NCBI GenBank assembly: GCA_028289125.1
Contig: JAQGGZ010000010.1
Coordinates: forward strand, 1-64,000
Origin: Candidatus Saccharimonadota bacterium
GTDB lineage: Bacteria; Patescibacteriota; Saccharimonadia; Saccharimonadales; UBA4665
Direction: 5' to 3'
Length of the DNA: 64,000 nucleotides
Under the pieces are notes generated by a model that was given only the letters and a program-made list of their open reading frames with translations, did not search any database and was not told the DNA's origin. Positions 33,416 through 41,379 of this stretch are shown here, one piece after another. Every line of letters starts with the position of its first letter. Position 1 is the stretch's first letter. The translations under genes and the position numbers were made by a program.

Positions 33416-33799
33416 ATGAACAGCATTGACCAGCAATTCGTAGAATTCATCGTAAAATCCCTCGTCAACAACCCTGACGCCGTCCAAATCGAACGCCGTA
33501 TCGATGAAAAAGGCGTCCTGCTTGAACTGACCGTCGATCCTGAAGATCTCGGCCGGGTCATCGGTAAGCGTGGCGGTACCGCCCAGAGCCTCCGTACTCT
33601 CTTACGTGCGCTCGGCACCAAGAACGACGCCCGTTACAACCTGAAGATAATTGACAACGGTGTGGCCCCTCAACACCATCAGGATGACAGTCAGCGTTCG
33701 GCTGATGACAGCGAGGACCGGGGCGAGCCGACTGATAATGAAGACATGGTCAGTAAGACGCGCCGCGAACTCCAGGATCTCGACGACCTCGATGTCTAA
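33416..33799 (+). CDS. khpA: KH domain RNA-binding protein (KhpA-like)
   Basis: 127 residues. The KH motif DLGRVIGKRGGTAQSLRTLL (GxxG loop is GKRG) makes up the N-terminal 75 residues, matching KhpA (YlqC), a small RNA chaperone often encoded between rpsP and trmD. The C-terminal 50 residues are an Asp/Glu-rich tail not found in most KhpA proteins. GGAGGCGCTTCCC precedes the ATG. Confidence 0.85.
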   Translation: MNSIDQQFVEFIVKSLVNNPDAVQIERRIDEKGVLLELTVDPEDLGRVIGKRGGTAQSLRTLLRALGTKNDARYNLKIIDNGVAPQHHQDDSQRSADDSEDRGEPTDNEDMVSKTRRELQDLDDLDV

Positions 33800-33816
33800 A
33801 ATGCATCACTTTTAGC

Positions 33817-33846
33817 TTGCAAAACATAAGCCCCATAGGCTATAGT
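33817..33846 (+). promoter_or_regulatory. -35/-10 promoter of the putative small RNA
   Basis: TTGCAA (33817-33822), an 18-base spacer and TATAGT (33841-33846). Transcription would begin near 33853, well before trmD, whose own -10 box is downstream. Confidence 0.5.
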
Positions 33847-33852
33847 ACTGAT

Positions 33853-33972
33853 TAGTCGATCTTACGACGCACCTGATAACAAACAAAAAACAAAAAGCTC
33901 ATTGCGAGCCAACTTCCCAAGTTTGGGAGCTTTATGTGACAAAAAGAACCAGTCTTATGATTGGTTCTTTTT
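33853..33972 (+). ncRNA. Putative small RNA or leader between khpA and trmD
   Basis: About 120 bases with no ORF of any size. It starts after a good promoter and ends at a perfect 11-bp terminator stem (33941-33951 with 33962-33972, AAAAAGAACCA and TGGTTCTTTTT). Two other hairpins lie inside: AAAGCTC (33894-33900) with GAGCTTT (33927-33933), enclosing TCCCAA and TTGGGA. trmD is then transcribed from its own box at 33985-33990. The RNA is either an independent regulator or an attenuating leader; no known family is recognised. Confidence 0.4.
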
Positions 33973-33984
33973 GGTTTCAATTGA

Positions 33985-33990
33985 TATAAT
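33985..33990 (+). promoter_or_regulatory. Extended -10 box, leaderless trmD
   Basis: TGATATAAT (TGn plus TATAAT) is followed by seven bases and the ATG at 33998. No Shine-Dalgarno is present. Confidence 0.65.
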
Positions 33991-33997
33991 AATTACA

Positions 33998-34651
33998 ATG
34001 AAAATACAAGTGATCACGTTGTTCCCTGAAATGTTCACAGGCGTTCTGGGCAACAGCATGCTATGGAAAGCGGCCGACCGTGGCATTGCCGAGTATAGCT
34101 TCATAAACCTGCGCGATTATGGTCTCGGGCCACGCAAGCAGGTCGACGACACGCCGTACGGAGGAGGCGACGGCATGCTCCTCAAGCCGGAGCCGCTCGT
34201 GGCAGCGATCGAATTCGCCAAACAGAATGATCCGGACGCCCGCGTGATCCTGCCTACGCCTAGAGGCGAACTGTATAAACAATCCGTCGCTAAAGAGCTA
34301 GCCGCCAGCGATAAGGGGCTGATCCTCATCTGTCCGCGCTACGAAGGCTACGATGAGCGCGTAACCGAATGGGTCGATTCGCAGTACCGCATCGGTAATT
34401 ATGTCCTGACAGGCGGTGAGCTGCCGGCCATGATCATTATCGATTCCGTGGTGCGACTATTGCCAGGTGTACTGGGTGGTGAGACATCGGCCGATATCGA
34501 ATCGTTCCAAGATGATGATGAATCGATCGAATTTCCGCAGTACACCCGGCCGGCCGACTTCCGTGGCCGGGCAGTACCAGAGGTCCTACTGAACGGTCAC
34601 CACGCCGAAATCGCCAAGTGGCGAGCCCGATCTTCTGACAATGTGAACTAA
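33998..34651 (+). CDS. trmD: tRNA (guanine(37)-N1)-methyltransferase TrmD
   Basis: 217 residues from the ATG at 33998; an in-frame ATG 32 codons upstream lies inside the terminator hairpin region and was rejected. The start KIQVITLFPEMFTG and the trefoil-knot motifs CPRYEGYDERV and GNYVLTGGELPAMIIIDS are diagnostic. TrmD methylates G37 of tRNAs to prevent frameshifting. This copy is shorter than the usual 230-250 residues at the C-terminus. Confidence 0.95.
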   Translation: MKIQVITLFPEMFTGVLGNSMLWKAADRGIAEYSFINLRDYGLGPRKQVDDTPYGGGDGMLLKPEPLVAAIEFAKQNDPDARVILPTPRGELYKQSVAKELAASDKGLILICPRYEGYDERVTEWVDSQYRIGNYVLTGGELPAMIIIDSVVRLLPGVLGGETSADIESFQDDDESIEFPQYTRPADFRGRAVPEVLLNGHHAEIAKWRARSSDNVN

Positions 34652-34678
34652 TCGGCAGCACAGCCGGCGTAAGAGCGG

Positions 34679-34684
34679 TATACT
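34679..34684 (+). promoter_or_regulatory. -10 box of the nickel superoxide dismutase gene
   Basis: TATACT lies 28 bases before the ATG; the leader carries AAGGGGG as ribosome site, so this mRNA is leadered. Confidence 0.5.
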
Positions 34685-34712
34685 TAAAACATAACGTTTA
34701 AGGGGGTTCGTA

Positions 34713-35096
34713 ATGAGATTACCGTTTATCAAGCCTGTCTATGCCCACTGTGACCTGCCATGCGGCGTCTATGACCCGGCTCAGGCCCGGATCGAGGCGC
34801 AGTCCGTATTGGAAATCATGAAGAAATATGACGGCCTAGACGAACATAACAAAGTTCGTGCCATCATCATCAAAGAGGACAGGGCAGAGCTCGTCAAACA
34901 TCATCTGATGGTACTATGGGCAGATTATTTCAAACCGGAACATCTCGAAAAATACCCCGACTTACACGACAAATTCTGGAAGGCGATCAAGCAAGCCGGT
35001 GAGTGTAAGCACCATCTAGATCCGTCTGAAGCCGATAAATTGTTAGTCATGATCGATGAGATCGCTGAAATCTTCTGGGCTACCAAAAAGGCTTAG
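34713..35096 (+). CDS. sodN: Nickel superoxide dismutase
   Basis: 127 residues. The nickel hook HCDLPCGVYDP is at residues 12-22 (His12, Cys13, Cys17). An 11-residue propeptide precedes it and must be cut to free the His amino group, which ligates nickel. The rest (AELVKHHLMVLWADYFKPEHL and so on) is the four-helix bundle typical of NiSOD. It dismutates superoxide. The next gene encodes the probable maturation protease; the two overlap by 41 bases. AAGGGGG lies upstream. Confidence 0.95.
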   Translation: MRLPFIKPVYAHCDLPCGVYDPAQARIEAQSVLEIMKKYDGLDEHNKVRAIIIKEDRAELVKHHLMVLWADYFKPEHLEKYPDLHDKFWKAIKQAGECKHHLDPSEADKLLVMIDEIAEIFWATKKA

Positions 35097-35391
35097 GTTA
35101 CCTTTTGTCATCCGCCAGGTTGTCGGCGACAGTATGTTGCCGACCTTGCGGGTCGATCAGATCGTCATAGCTTGGCGGTGGGCTGATATTCGTGAAGGAG
35201 ACGTCATCTTATTGCGTCACGAATCACGCGACATGCTTAAACGGGTTGCGTGGGTACGAAAGGACATGATGTTCGTCGTCGGTGACAATGTCACGGCCAG
35301 TCGCGACAGTCGCCAGTTCGGGCCGATTAAAACTACCTCGGCGAGAGGCCGGGTTATATTTCCGCGCCGCCTGAGCCGGCCTCTTTCTTGA
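35056..35391 (+). CDS. sodX: S26-type protease for nickel SOD maturation (SodX-like)
   Basis: 111 residues. VVGDSMLPTL provides the catalytic Ser26, and MLKRVAW provides Lys62, the S26 signal-peptidase dyad; VVGDNVTASRDSR is the box near the C-terminus. SodX-type proteases remove the propeptide of NiSOD, matching the adjacent substrate. There is no N-terminal membrane anchor, unlike most signal peptidases, which fits a cytoplasmic substrate. The gene end overlaps the end of a convergent exporter gene by 38 bases. Confidence 0.85.
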   Translation: MRSLKSSGLPKRLRLPFVIRQVVGDSMLPTLRVDQIVIAWRWADIREGDVILLRHESRDMLKRVAWVRKDMMFVVGDNVTASRDSRQFGPIKTTSARGRVIFPRRLSRPLS

Positions 35392-36937
35392 TCGTATCGT
35401 GAAGTGGCAGCTCACGCAGGAAAAGTGCGACGATGAAGGCGGCGACCGCGAACGGTATCGCTGCTAAGAATACGTCTTGGAACGCGTTGGTGTAAGACTG
35501 AAGAACGGTCTGTGCCACCTGGGGAGGTAGGCTTTGAATCGCCGCGCTGCTGGATTGCAGGCCGGCCGATGATACCTGACTGGCGGAACCGGCGAATGCC
35601 TGTGTCAGGTAGTGTGTCAGCTGGCTGGTAAGGATCAAGCCGAAGACGGCGGTTCCGATGGAGCTACCCAGGCTTCGGAAGAAAGTGACGATAGATGTCG
35701 CCGTTCCAAGGTCTTTCCTGTCGGACGAGTTTTGGACGGCCAACGTCATGACCTGCATCTGTAATCCGATTCCTAATCCCATGATGATCATCCAGATGGA
35801 TAAGACGACCTGACTGGTGTCGGTCTGGATGTGCGAGAACAGAAACAGACCAAGCACCAATAAGGCATTACCGATCAGGGGGAAATGACGGTACCGGCCA
35901 TATTTCGAGATGAGTCGACCCGAAGTCAGTGAGCCTGAGAACAGCCCGGCCACGAACGGCAGTAAGAGCAATCCGGAAATGGTCGGTGAATCGTGGCGGA
36001 CGATCTGCTGGTATAAAGGCAAGAAGATGATACTTCCGAGCATGACCAAGCCTACCAAGCCGGATAACAACGATGAGACGATAAAGATATCATTTTTGAA
36101 AAGGCGCGGTGGAAAGATCGGTTCGGCAGCTTTGCGTTCGCGGGCAATCAGGGCGGCACCGAGGACTATGGCACCTGCAAACAGACCGAGAATGGTACCA
36201 GAGCCCCAGGCGTAGGTGTTGCCGCCCCAGGTCAAAGCTAACAACAGACAGCTGACGGCGCCTGCCATCAGAAGGCTGCCCCAGACGTCGAAGCGGTGAC
36301 GCTCACTACGTACCGGCAAGTGCAGGCGTAAGGCGATAGCGGCAAACGCTACTATACCAATCGGGATGTTGATATAGAAAATCCAGCGCCAGCTTAAGTG
36401 ATCGGTAAAAAGGCCGCCTAACAGTGGCCCCAAGATACTTGATACACCGAATACGGCACCGAAATAGCCCTGATAGCGGCCGCGCTGGCGAGGTGGCACA
36501 ATATCACCGATCGTCGCGAGTGCCAGGCTGATCAGACCACCGCCTCCAAGACCCTGGATGGCTCGGAAGATGACCAACTGGTCCATGTTCTGAGCGGCGC
36601 CACAAAGGGCTGATCCGATCAAAAAGACGATGATAGCGAACTGAAAGACCTTTTTGCGGCCTAACGAGTCACTCACCTTACCGTATATCGGTGTGACAAT
36701 GGCACTGGTGAGCAGGTAGGCGGTAGCCACCCATGACAGTTTATTAAGACCGTGTAAATCGCTGGCGATTTTCGGCAATGCGGTTGAAACGATAGTCTGG
36801 TCGAGGGCGGCCAGGAGCATGGCTGCCATCAAAGCGAAGATGATGACCATGATTTCCCGATGTGATCGCTGGGCATCGGGGTCCGCTGGTGTGTGACGGG
36901 CTTTCTGGTTGGCGATTCTAGCTTTGATTTTTTCCAT
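35354..36937 (-). CDS. MFS multidrug exporter (DHA2/EmrB-QacA family)
   Basis: 527 residues from the ATG at 36937, with AAAGGAGC six bases upstream; a start five codons earlier is possible. Fourteen membrane segments are expected for this length; the motif LAALDQTIVSTALPKIASDL (motif D1 of DHA2) is clear, and GKVSDSLGRKKVFQ is motif A. Such proteins export drugs or toxic lipids by proton antiport. The gene is downstream of, and overlaps, the marR gene, so it is probably controlled by it. Confidence 0.9.
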   Translation of the reverse strand: MEKIKARIANQKARHTPADPDAQRSHREIMVIIFALMAAMLLAALDQTIVSTALPKIASDLHGLNKLSWVATAYLLTSAIVTPIYGKVSDSLGRKKVFQFAIIVFLIGSALCGAAQNMDQLVIFRAIQGLGGGGLISLALATIGDIVPPRQRGRYQGYFGAVFGVSSILGPLLGGLFTDHLSWRWIFYINIPIGIVAFAAIALRLHLPVRSERHRFDVWGSLLMAGAVSCLLLALTWGGNTYAWGSGTILGLFAGAIVLGAALIARERKAAEPIFPPRLFKNDIFIVSSLLSGLVGLVMLGSIIFLPLYQQIVRHDSPTISGLLLLPFVAGLFSGSLTSGRLISKYGRYRHFPLIGNALLVLGLFLFSHIQTDTSQVVLSIWMIIMGLGIGLQMQVMTLAVQNSSDRKDLGTATSIVTFFRSLGSSIGTAVFGLILTSQLTHYLTQAFAGSASQVSSAGLQSSSAAIQSLPPQVAQTVLQSYTNAFQDVFLAAIPFAVAAFIVALFLRELPLHDTIKKEAGSGGAEI

Positions 36938-37370
36938 TTGTGCTCCTTTCAAGGTAGGCTAAGATTTTTGTTTGAGTATTTAGCAATTGTTCGATTTCAT
37001 CATCAGTGAGTATCTCGCTCATATCATGCTGGAAGTTTTTCTGGTGCCGTCGAAGCTCCATCAACATGTCGTTCCCATCCTCTTTGAGGCTTATTGCTGT
37101 CGAGCGACGGTCGGTCGGTGAGGGCGTCCGGATGACATGGCCGTTTTCGACTAGGCTGTCAACCAGCTGGCTGACGGCTCCGGGAGTCAGCTGCAGGCAG
37201 CGGGCGATTTCTTTCGGCTGCAACGGTTCAGGTTGTTTCAAGAGGAGTATAAGTACCTCTGATTGGGCGGTGGAGACATTGTAGCTGCGCAAGAACTCCT
37301 GGAACCACGTTTGGGTCAGGCGCCGCATACGATTGTTGTTAGTGAAATATTCAGTGATGGATGCTGTCAT
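36918..37370 (-). CDS. MarR family transcriptional regulator
   Basis: 150 residues. The winged helix is clear, with PKEIARCLQLTPGAVSQLVDS as helix-turn-helix and GHVIRTPSPTDRRS as wing. MarR proteins bind palindromic DNA and release it when a small ligand binds. The end of the gene overlaps the start region of an MFS exporter by 20 bases, so the pair form an operon. An inverted repeat lies just upstream (37374-37406), as expected for autoregulation. Confidence 0.9.
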   Translation of the reverse strand: MTASITEYFTNNNRMRRLTQTWFQEFLRSYNVSTAQSEVLILLLKQPEPLQPKEIARCLQLTPGAVSQLVDSLVENGHVIRTPSPTDRRSTAISLKEDGNDMLMELRRHQKNFQHDMSEILTDDEIEQLLNTQTKILAYLERSTNGKNQS

Positions 37371-37373
37371 AAT

Positions 37374-37406
37374 AGTTTAGATACTTAACAGTATACTAAC
37401 TAAACT
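37374..37406 (-). promoter_or_regulatory. Candidate MarR operator upstream of marR-MFS operon
   Basis: AGTTTAG (37374-37380) and CTAAACT (37400-37406) form an inverted repeat with a 19-base AT-rich centre that includes TATACT- and AAGTATC-like promoter boxes of the minus-strand gene. Binding here would block RNA polymerase. Confidence 0.5.
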
Positions 37407-37420
37407 AAATACCGACAAGC

Positions 37421-37888
37421 CTATTCCTGTGCTATGGCTGTTTCAGCTGCAACTTTGCGGTCTTTGAAGATGACATAGCTGTACCAGAGGTAATTCCAGG
37501 TCAGTGTAACGACTACTGAACCCAGCTTCGGTATGGCATTGCTCAAGATAGATTCGTGTCCGACGAGGCCGGCAGCCCACTGTACGTAGGGAACATGCTG
37601 ATCGAGTACCATGAGTAGGCTGATCGCAATCGGCTGTAAGATCCACAGGCCGAATAACGTCACGCCTATGTATAACGCTATCTTCGGCGGTGCCAGCCCT
37701 CCTGTCGTCTTGAATGTGTACCGATAGTTGAGGGCCAAGCTGACGGCTAGGCCGATCGTCGTTGAAATGATATTAGCGAGCAGCACACTTAGCCCCAGTT
37801 CACGCAAGGTGACGAAGATTATCGTGTCAATGGCGGTGTTTACCAAGCCGACTATGCAGAAACGGATGAATTGTGGCGAAAGTTTCAC
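37421..37888 (-). CDS. GtrA family membrane protein
   Basis: 155 residues, GTG start, four membrane segments. FIRFCIVGLVNTAIDTIIFV is the family N-terminus and SLALNYRYTFKTTG matches the helix-2 link. GtrA proteins are thought to flip polyprenyl-phosphate sugars. It begins three bases after the YrdC-like gene stop, so they share an mRNA, an unusual pairing. This is the second GtrA in the window. Confidence 0.8.
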   Translation of the reverse strand: MKLSPQFIRFCIVGLVNTAIDTIIFVTLRELGLSVLLANIISTTIGLAVSLALNYRYTFKTTGGLAPPKIALYIGVTLFGLWILQPIAISLLMVLDQHVPYVQWAAGLVGHESILSNAIPKLGSVVVTLTWNYLWYSYVIFKDRKVAAETAIAQE

Positions 37889-37891
37889 GAC

Positions 37892-38797
37892 TTAGACGGT
37901 CGCTCCTTCGCGTTCAAATATCAGTCGTTGTTCGACGACGGCCTGTCGGGCATCGCTACCGTATAGGTTATCGTTGATCAGTTCAGGAACGTCCGATAGG
38001 CGAAGTGAGCGGTAGGGAGGCGTGTCAACGTGTGGTTCCTGCGCTCCTACGAACGAACCGAACGGCGCGAGGACGCGTTCCATGACGGCGCGGCTGATAT
38101 TGCCGGTGCGCACGCATATCAGACCCGTCGGCGCAGTCTCATATATCGGGCAGGATCCGAATGCCAAGGGGCTATGACCGACGTCGTGAAGGACATCAAT
38201 TTTTTGATCGGCACAGAACTCATCGGCGTCTTCGCGTTCGGTGATTTCGCCTTCACCCGAATAATTCATGGAAGATATGGCCGGAAAGGCAACTTTACGG
38301 TCGGCCATTTTTTGGGCGAGGCCAGCGAACAAGGTGTCGGCGACCGCGAAATATGACTGAATGAAAGGAACGTGTTCACCATCTGTGCGTCGTTTCGAAA
38401 CGGCGTATTTTTGCATTTGGGCCGGTAGATCAAGCTGCACTGAGCGCAACAGCGGTACGCGCACGAAAGCCAGGTCGCCGAGAGTATTTTCTAGTGTCTC
38501 AGGGTTTTCCAGCAGAGGCCGCACGTGCGGTTCAACCCTATCAAAGTCAACCATTTCCACAAAACTGGCAGCACCGAGAAACATCCCCATGGTGCGGGAC
38601 GGGGCCCGGTGCTTGATAGTGAACAGCCGATCGCCGAAATCAGGGTGTCCGCCGTCACCGGCCAGGGCATAGACGCCGGTATTGCCGACACCAACGACGA
38701 CACCGCCATTGACGATACGGTCGGCCACCAGATCGACATCCTCGGGATTAGTTAAACTGCCGACAATGCGGCGTGATTCATCAAAAATCTCAGGCAT
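37892..38797 (-). CDS. Divergent YrdC/Sua5-domain protein
   Basis: 301 residues. The N-terminal half has the YrdC pattern: ADRIVNGGVVVGVGNTGVYAL and FTIKHRAPSRTMGMFLGAA resemble the Sua5/TsaC substrate loop (KxR then SxxN). TsaC makes threonylcarbamoyl-AMP for tRNA t6A. The overall length matches Sua5 proteins, but the motifs are altered (NTGVYALAGD replaces the usual PTDTVYGLA), so another substrate is possible. It is divergent from the methyltransferase gene at 38839 and followed by GtrA. Confidence 0.55.
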   Translation of the reverse strand: MPEIFDESRRIVGSLTNPEDVDLVADRIVNGGVVVGVGNTGVYALAGDGGHPDFGDRLFTIKHRAPSRTMGMFLGAASFVEMVDFDRVEPHVRPLLENPETLENTLGDLAFVRVPLLRSVQLDLPAQMQKYAVSKRRTDGEHVPFIQSYFAVADTLFAGLAQKMADRKVAFPAISSMNYSGEGEITEREDADEFCADQKIDVLHDVGHSPLAFGSCPIYETAPTGLICVRTGNISRAVMERVLAPFGSFVGAQEPHVDTPPYRSLRLSDVPELINDNLYGSDARQAVVEQRLIFEREGATV

Positions 38798-38838
38798 ACA
38801 CTATACTTAAGCATACTTTTATTGTAGGGTATAGGGGA

Positions 38839-40071
38839 ATGGGTACTTATCCACAGATACCATCACCGGAGACACAGCACGACGCCAACCGGCTTATTGA
38901 AGCAAGAGAAAAATTTGTCGGTTCTCTTCATGATTTGACCGAATCACCGCCAGGCGATGAGCAAGTACTGACGGCATTCGGGGTCGCGGCCATCGATGTG
39001 CTGACCGATTCCGAAGTCGGTTTGCCCCCGATTCAGGGCATGGTTGATCGGTTCATGATGAAACGGCCTGATATGACACCAGAGCAGCAAGTCCAATTAT
39101 TCTGGCGGCAAATCCAGTTTCATCGCGGTCCGCTCGATCCTGAGTATCCGTATGCCTTTGAAGATCCGGCCCGCTGGTACGGTATGTTGAAAGGATTGTC
39201 AGAAGATCGCGCCGCCATGGACCGGATTGACCACCAACTGGGTTATTTTTCAGTGCAGACTAATGAGCCGAAACGACATGTCGGGCTGCTACTGGCAATG
39301 AAGCTGCACGAGGACCAGCTGCCACGCGAAGGCGCCAGCGTCGTAGACTGGGGCTGTAGCGTCGGTCTCGTGATGATGCAGATGAAAACTAACCGGTTGC
39401 CTCATCGGCCTGAAGTCGCCAGCGTGGACATCAAGGGTAATAAGTTGGATCCCGCATTTCAGCGGGGCTTCGAAGCCATCTTTGCCGGTTATGCCGGCCG
39501 CGTAGCCCTGGGTGAGTGTTGGGGTGTCGATCTAGCGGATCATGACCAGGCCACGATGGGGTGGGCAGTGCCAGGTTGCCAATATCCGTCCGAGTATGGC
39601 GATTTGGAAAGAAGAGAGCAACTTGCCAAGCTGACCTCCTTGCGCCTGGTGCAGCTTCGTAACCTTGGCCTGCGGTTCTTTCAGGGAGACTTTACCGATG
39701 AAGAGGATATGTCGATGTTTGATATCGAGACCGGTTTTCATCGGTTCGATGTCAGCTGGCAATCCACCGTGCTGTACCAGTATCAAGGCAAACCGAAAGA
39801 GCTGGAGGCGGCTTTACATAACGAACGGCAGGTGCTCAAGGATAACGCCCTCGAAGTCATCCAGGACTTCGCCACGCCTTGGAATAATGGCCAGCAGCTA
39901 CGGTTTACTCCGCTTTATGGCAAGGGCTCGCAGTATAATCTTATGGTCCGTAATCTGGCTGATCAGGAGCCGCGGCTTGAGACGCTCGGCCGTTTTTCTA
40001 ATGGTCGATGCGAAGTTTTCTTTCCGGGTTCGGCGGCAGTACATCGCCTGGTCGCGGCCGGCTTAGCTTAA
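38839..40071 (+). CDS. Class I SAM-dependent methyltransferase-like protein
   Basis: 410 residues from the ATG at 38839; a start 22 codons earlier was rejected because it overlaps the divergent gene. The glycine-rich motif VVDWGCSVGLVMMQMK followed by VASVDIKGNKL (acid of motif II) shows a Rossmann methyltransferase core around residues 155-200. The N-terminal 150 residues do not match a domain I know. No substrate can be named. Its end overlaps the convergent GAF gene by nine bases. Confidence 0.6.
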   Translation: MGTYPQIPSPETQHDANRLIEAREKFVGSLHDLTESPPGDEQVLTAFGVAAIDVLTDSEVGLPPIQGMVDRFMMKRPDMTPEQQVQLFWRQIQFHRGPLDPEYPYAFEDPARWYGMLKGLSEDRAAMDRIDHQLGYFSVQTNEPKRHVGLLLAMKLHEDQLPREGASVVDWGCSVGLVMMQMKTNRLPHRPEVASVDIKGNKLDPAFQRGFEAIFAGYAGRVALGECWGVDLADHDQATMGWAVPGCQYPSEYGDLERREQLAKLTSLRLVQLRNLGLRFFQGDFTDEEDMSMFDIETGFHRFDVSWQSTVLYQYQGKPKELEAALHNERQVLKDNALEVIQDFATPWNNGQQLRFTPLYGKGSQYNLMVRNLADQEPRLETLGRFSNGRCEVFFPGSAAVHRLVAAGLA

Positions 40072-40605
40072 ATATTTGGTAACCAAGTCGATATACCGGC
40101 GCATGAAGTCACGGTGCGCGTCCGTGATCGCACCTGGTTCAGAAAAGAAACTGAATATCATCGCACCGTTTCTGAAGGGATATATGGCGCTGGTGCCGAT
40201 GCCGGCACTGGCCTGATTCAGCCTGGCTTGCGAGGGAGTCAGTTCGGGGACGAACATATGGGACCAGTCGCTGACAAATTCGGGTTCGCCGGTCCTGACG
40301 GCTTTGACAAGAATATTTTCCGGACTGCTCATTGGGATACGGATATCGTTGAAACGCTTCATCGAATAGCGGGTCGACCCCTTGGCCATCTCGGTATCAG
40401 ACAAGGCGATGCGATCGAGTGTCTGGTTCTCTTCGTTTACGAGAAGCAGCACGGTAATCCCGAGGCGGAGCAGAGCCATCTGCACGGTTTCGGTAAAAGG
40501 TGTATTGACGATAGCTTTGTGAAGATCGCCCTCAGAAGCAGTAGCGAGTGAGTGCTCGAGTTTTTGGAAGTCAACCTGATAATCGGCTGGTAGGCGATGT
40601 GACAT
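40063..40605 (-). CDS. GAF-domain-like sensor protein
   Basis: 180 residues from the ATG at 40605, chosen because TATACT lies nine bases before it; an ATG six codons upstream lies before that box. The stretch AIVNTPFTETVQMALLRLG and the aromatic IYPFRNGAMIFSFFSEPGA match the GAF fold, a small-molecule sensing domain, with no output domain. It could be a regulatory partner for another protein. The gene is close to the degenerate response regulator on the same strand but has its own promoter. Confidence 0.6.
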   Translation of the reverse strand: MSHRLPADYQVDFQKLEHSLATASEGDLHKAIVNTPFTETVQMALLRLGITVLLLVNEENQTLDRIALSDTEMAKGSTRYSMKRFNDIRIPMSSPENILVKAVRTGEPEFVSDWSHMFVPELTPSQARLNQASAGIGTSAIYPFRNGAMIFSFFSEPGAITDAHRDFMRRYIDLVTKYLS

Positions 40606-40614
40606 CTTGCATAC

Positions 40615-40620
40615 AGTATA
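40615..40620 (-). promoter_or_regulatory. -10 box of the GAF gene, leaderless
   Basis: On the minus strand TATACT is followed by nine bases (gtatgcaag) and the ATG at 40605, with no Shine-Dalgarno. An ATG upstream of the box cannot be translated from this transcript. Confidence 0.55.
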
Positions 40621-40644
40621 CATGCTTGCCTGGGCCGTGCCTAT

Positions 40645-41334
40645 CTAGGCCTCGGCGGAGAGTTTGTAGCCGTGACCTCGCACCGTATGAATCAGATTGC
40701 TCGAAAAGGGACGGTCAATTTTTGACCGCAGCGTACTGATATGGACATCTATTGTCTGATTCCAGCCGGTTTGGGCAAAATCCCAGACGTGACGGGTGAA
40801 TACTTCACGACTGACGACTGACCCGGCATGCAGGAGCAGACATTCAAGCGCCGCGAACTGCTTTGGTGTCAGGCTGATGGATTGCCCGGCACGTTTGACG
40901 GTCCGGCTACTGGTATGAAGTTCCAGATCGTGATAGCGAAGGCAGACATTATTTGCCATAGGGCGGCGGCGTAGCAGGGTCTGGCAGAGGCAAAGAAGCT
41001 CCGAATAATGCAGTGGCACGCCAAGCCAGCCGTCGGCGCCTGCCGTCAGAGCATTGATACGATGTTGCACGCCGCTATCATCCAGAATGGCTATTATGAG
41101 TATCTTTGGTAGTAGAGCACGTATCTGCTGGCAAAGGTTGGTCGCGAGCAGATCGGGCAAGTGCCCGCTGACAAGCACGATGTCGTATGTATGGTCGGTC
41201 AACTTCCGAAGTGCGACCGTGCTTGAGAACGCGAAATCGACCGTGAAATCTGCCTTCATGTGGCGCTGCAGTATGCGGGCATACTGGCTGTTGCCTTCGA
41301 TTAAAAGAACGGTCGGGATTGTTGCGGTTGCCAT
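40645..41334 (-). CDS. OmpR-type regulator with a degenerate receiver domain
   Basis: 229 residues. The C-terminal winged helix (about 130-229; LTPKQFAALECLLLHAG, then TIDVHISTLRSKID and HTVRGHGYKL) is a normal OmpR/PhoB DNA-binding domain. The receiver domain has lost its switch: the phospho-acceptor Asp is Ser56 (IVLVSGHLP), the acidic pair is E13-G14, the conserved Thr is lost, and the conserved Lys is Val106 (GWLGVPL). It cannot be phosphorylated conventionally. It lies downstream of the GH6 cellulase gene. A CATACT box is six bases before the ATG, so it has its own leaderless promoter. Confidence 0.85.
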   Translation of the reverse strand: MATATIPTVLLIEGNSQYARILQRHMKADFTVDFAFSSTVALRKLTDHTYDIVLVSGHLPDLLATNLCQQIRALLPKILIIAILDDSGVQHRINALTAGADGWLGVPLHYSELLCLCQTLLRRRPMANNVCLRYHDLELHTSSRTVKRAGQSISLTPKQFAALECLLLHAGSVVSREVFTRHVWDFAQTGWNQTIDVHISTLRSKIDRPFSSNLIHTVRGHGYKLSAEA

Positions 41335-41340
41335 GCCTGC

Positions 41341-41346
41341 AGTATG
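41341..41346 (-). promoter_or_regulatory. -10 box of the degenerate regulator gene
   Basis: On the minus strand CATACT lies six bases before the ATG at 41334 with no Shine-Dalgarno, consistent with a leaderless mRNA. Confidence 0.4.
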
Positions 41347-41379
41347 GCGGGGCAGTGTTAAATTCCTATTAACCGTTAC

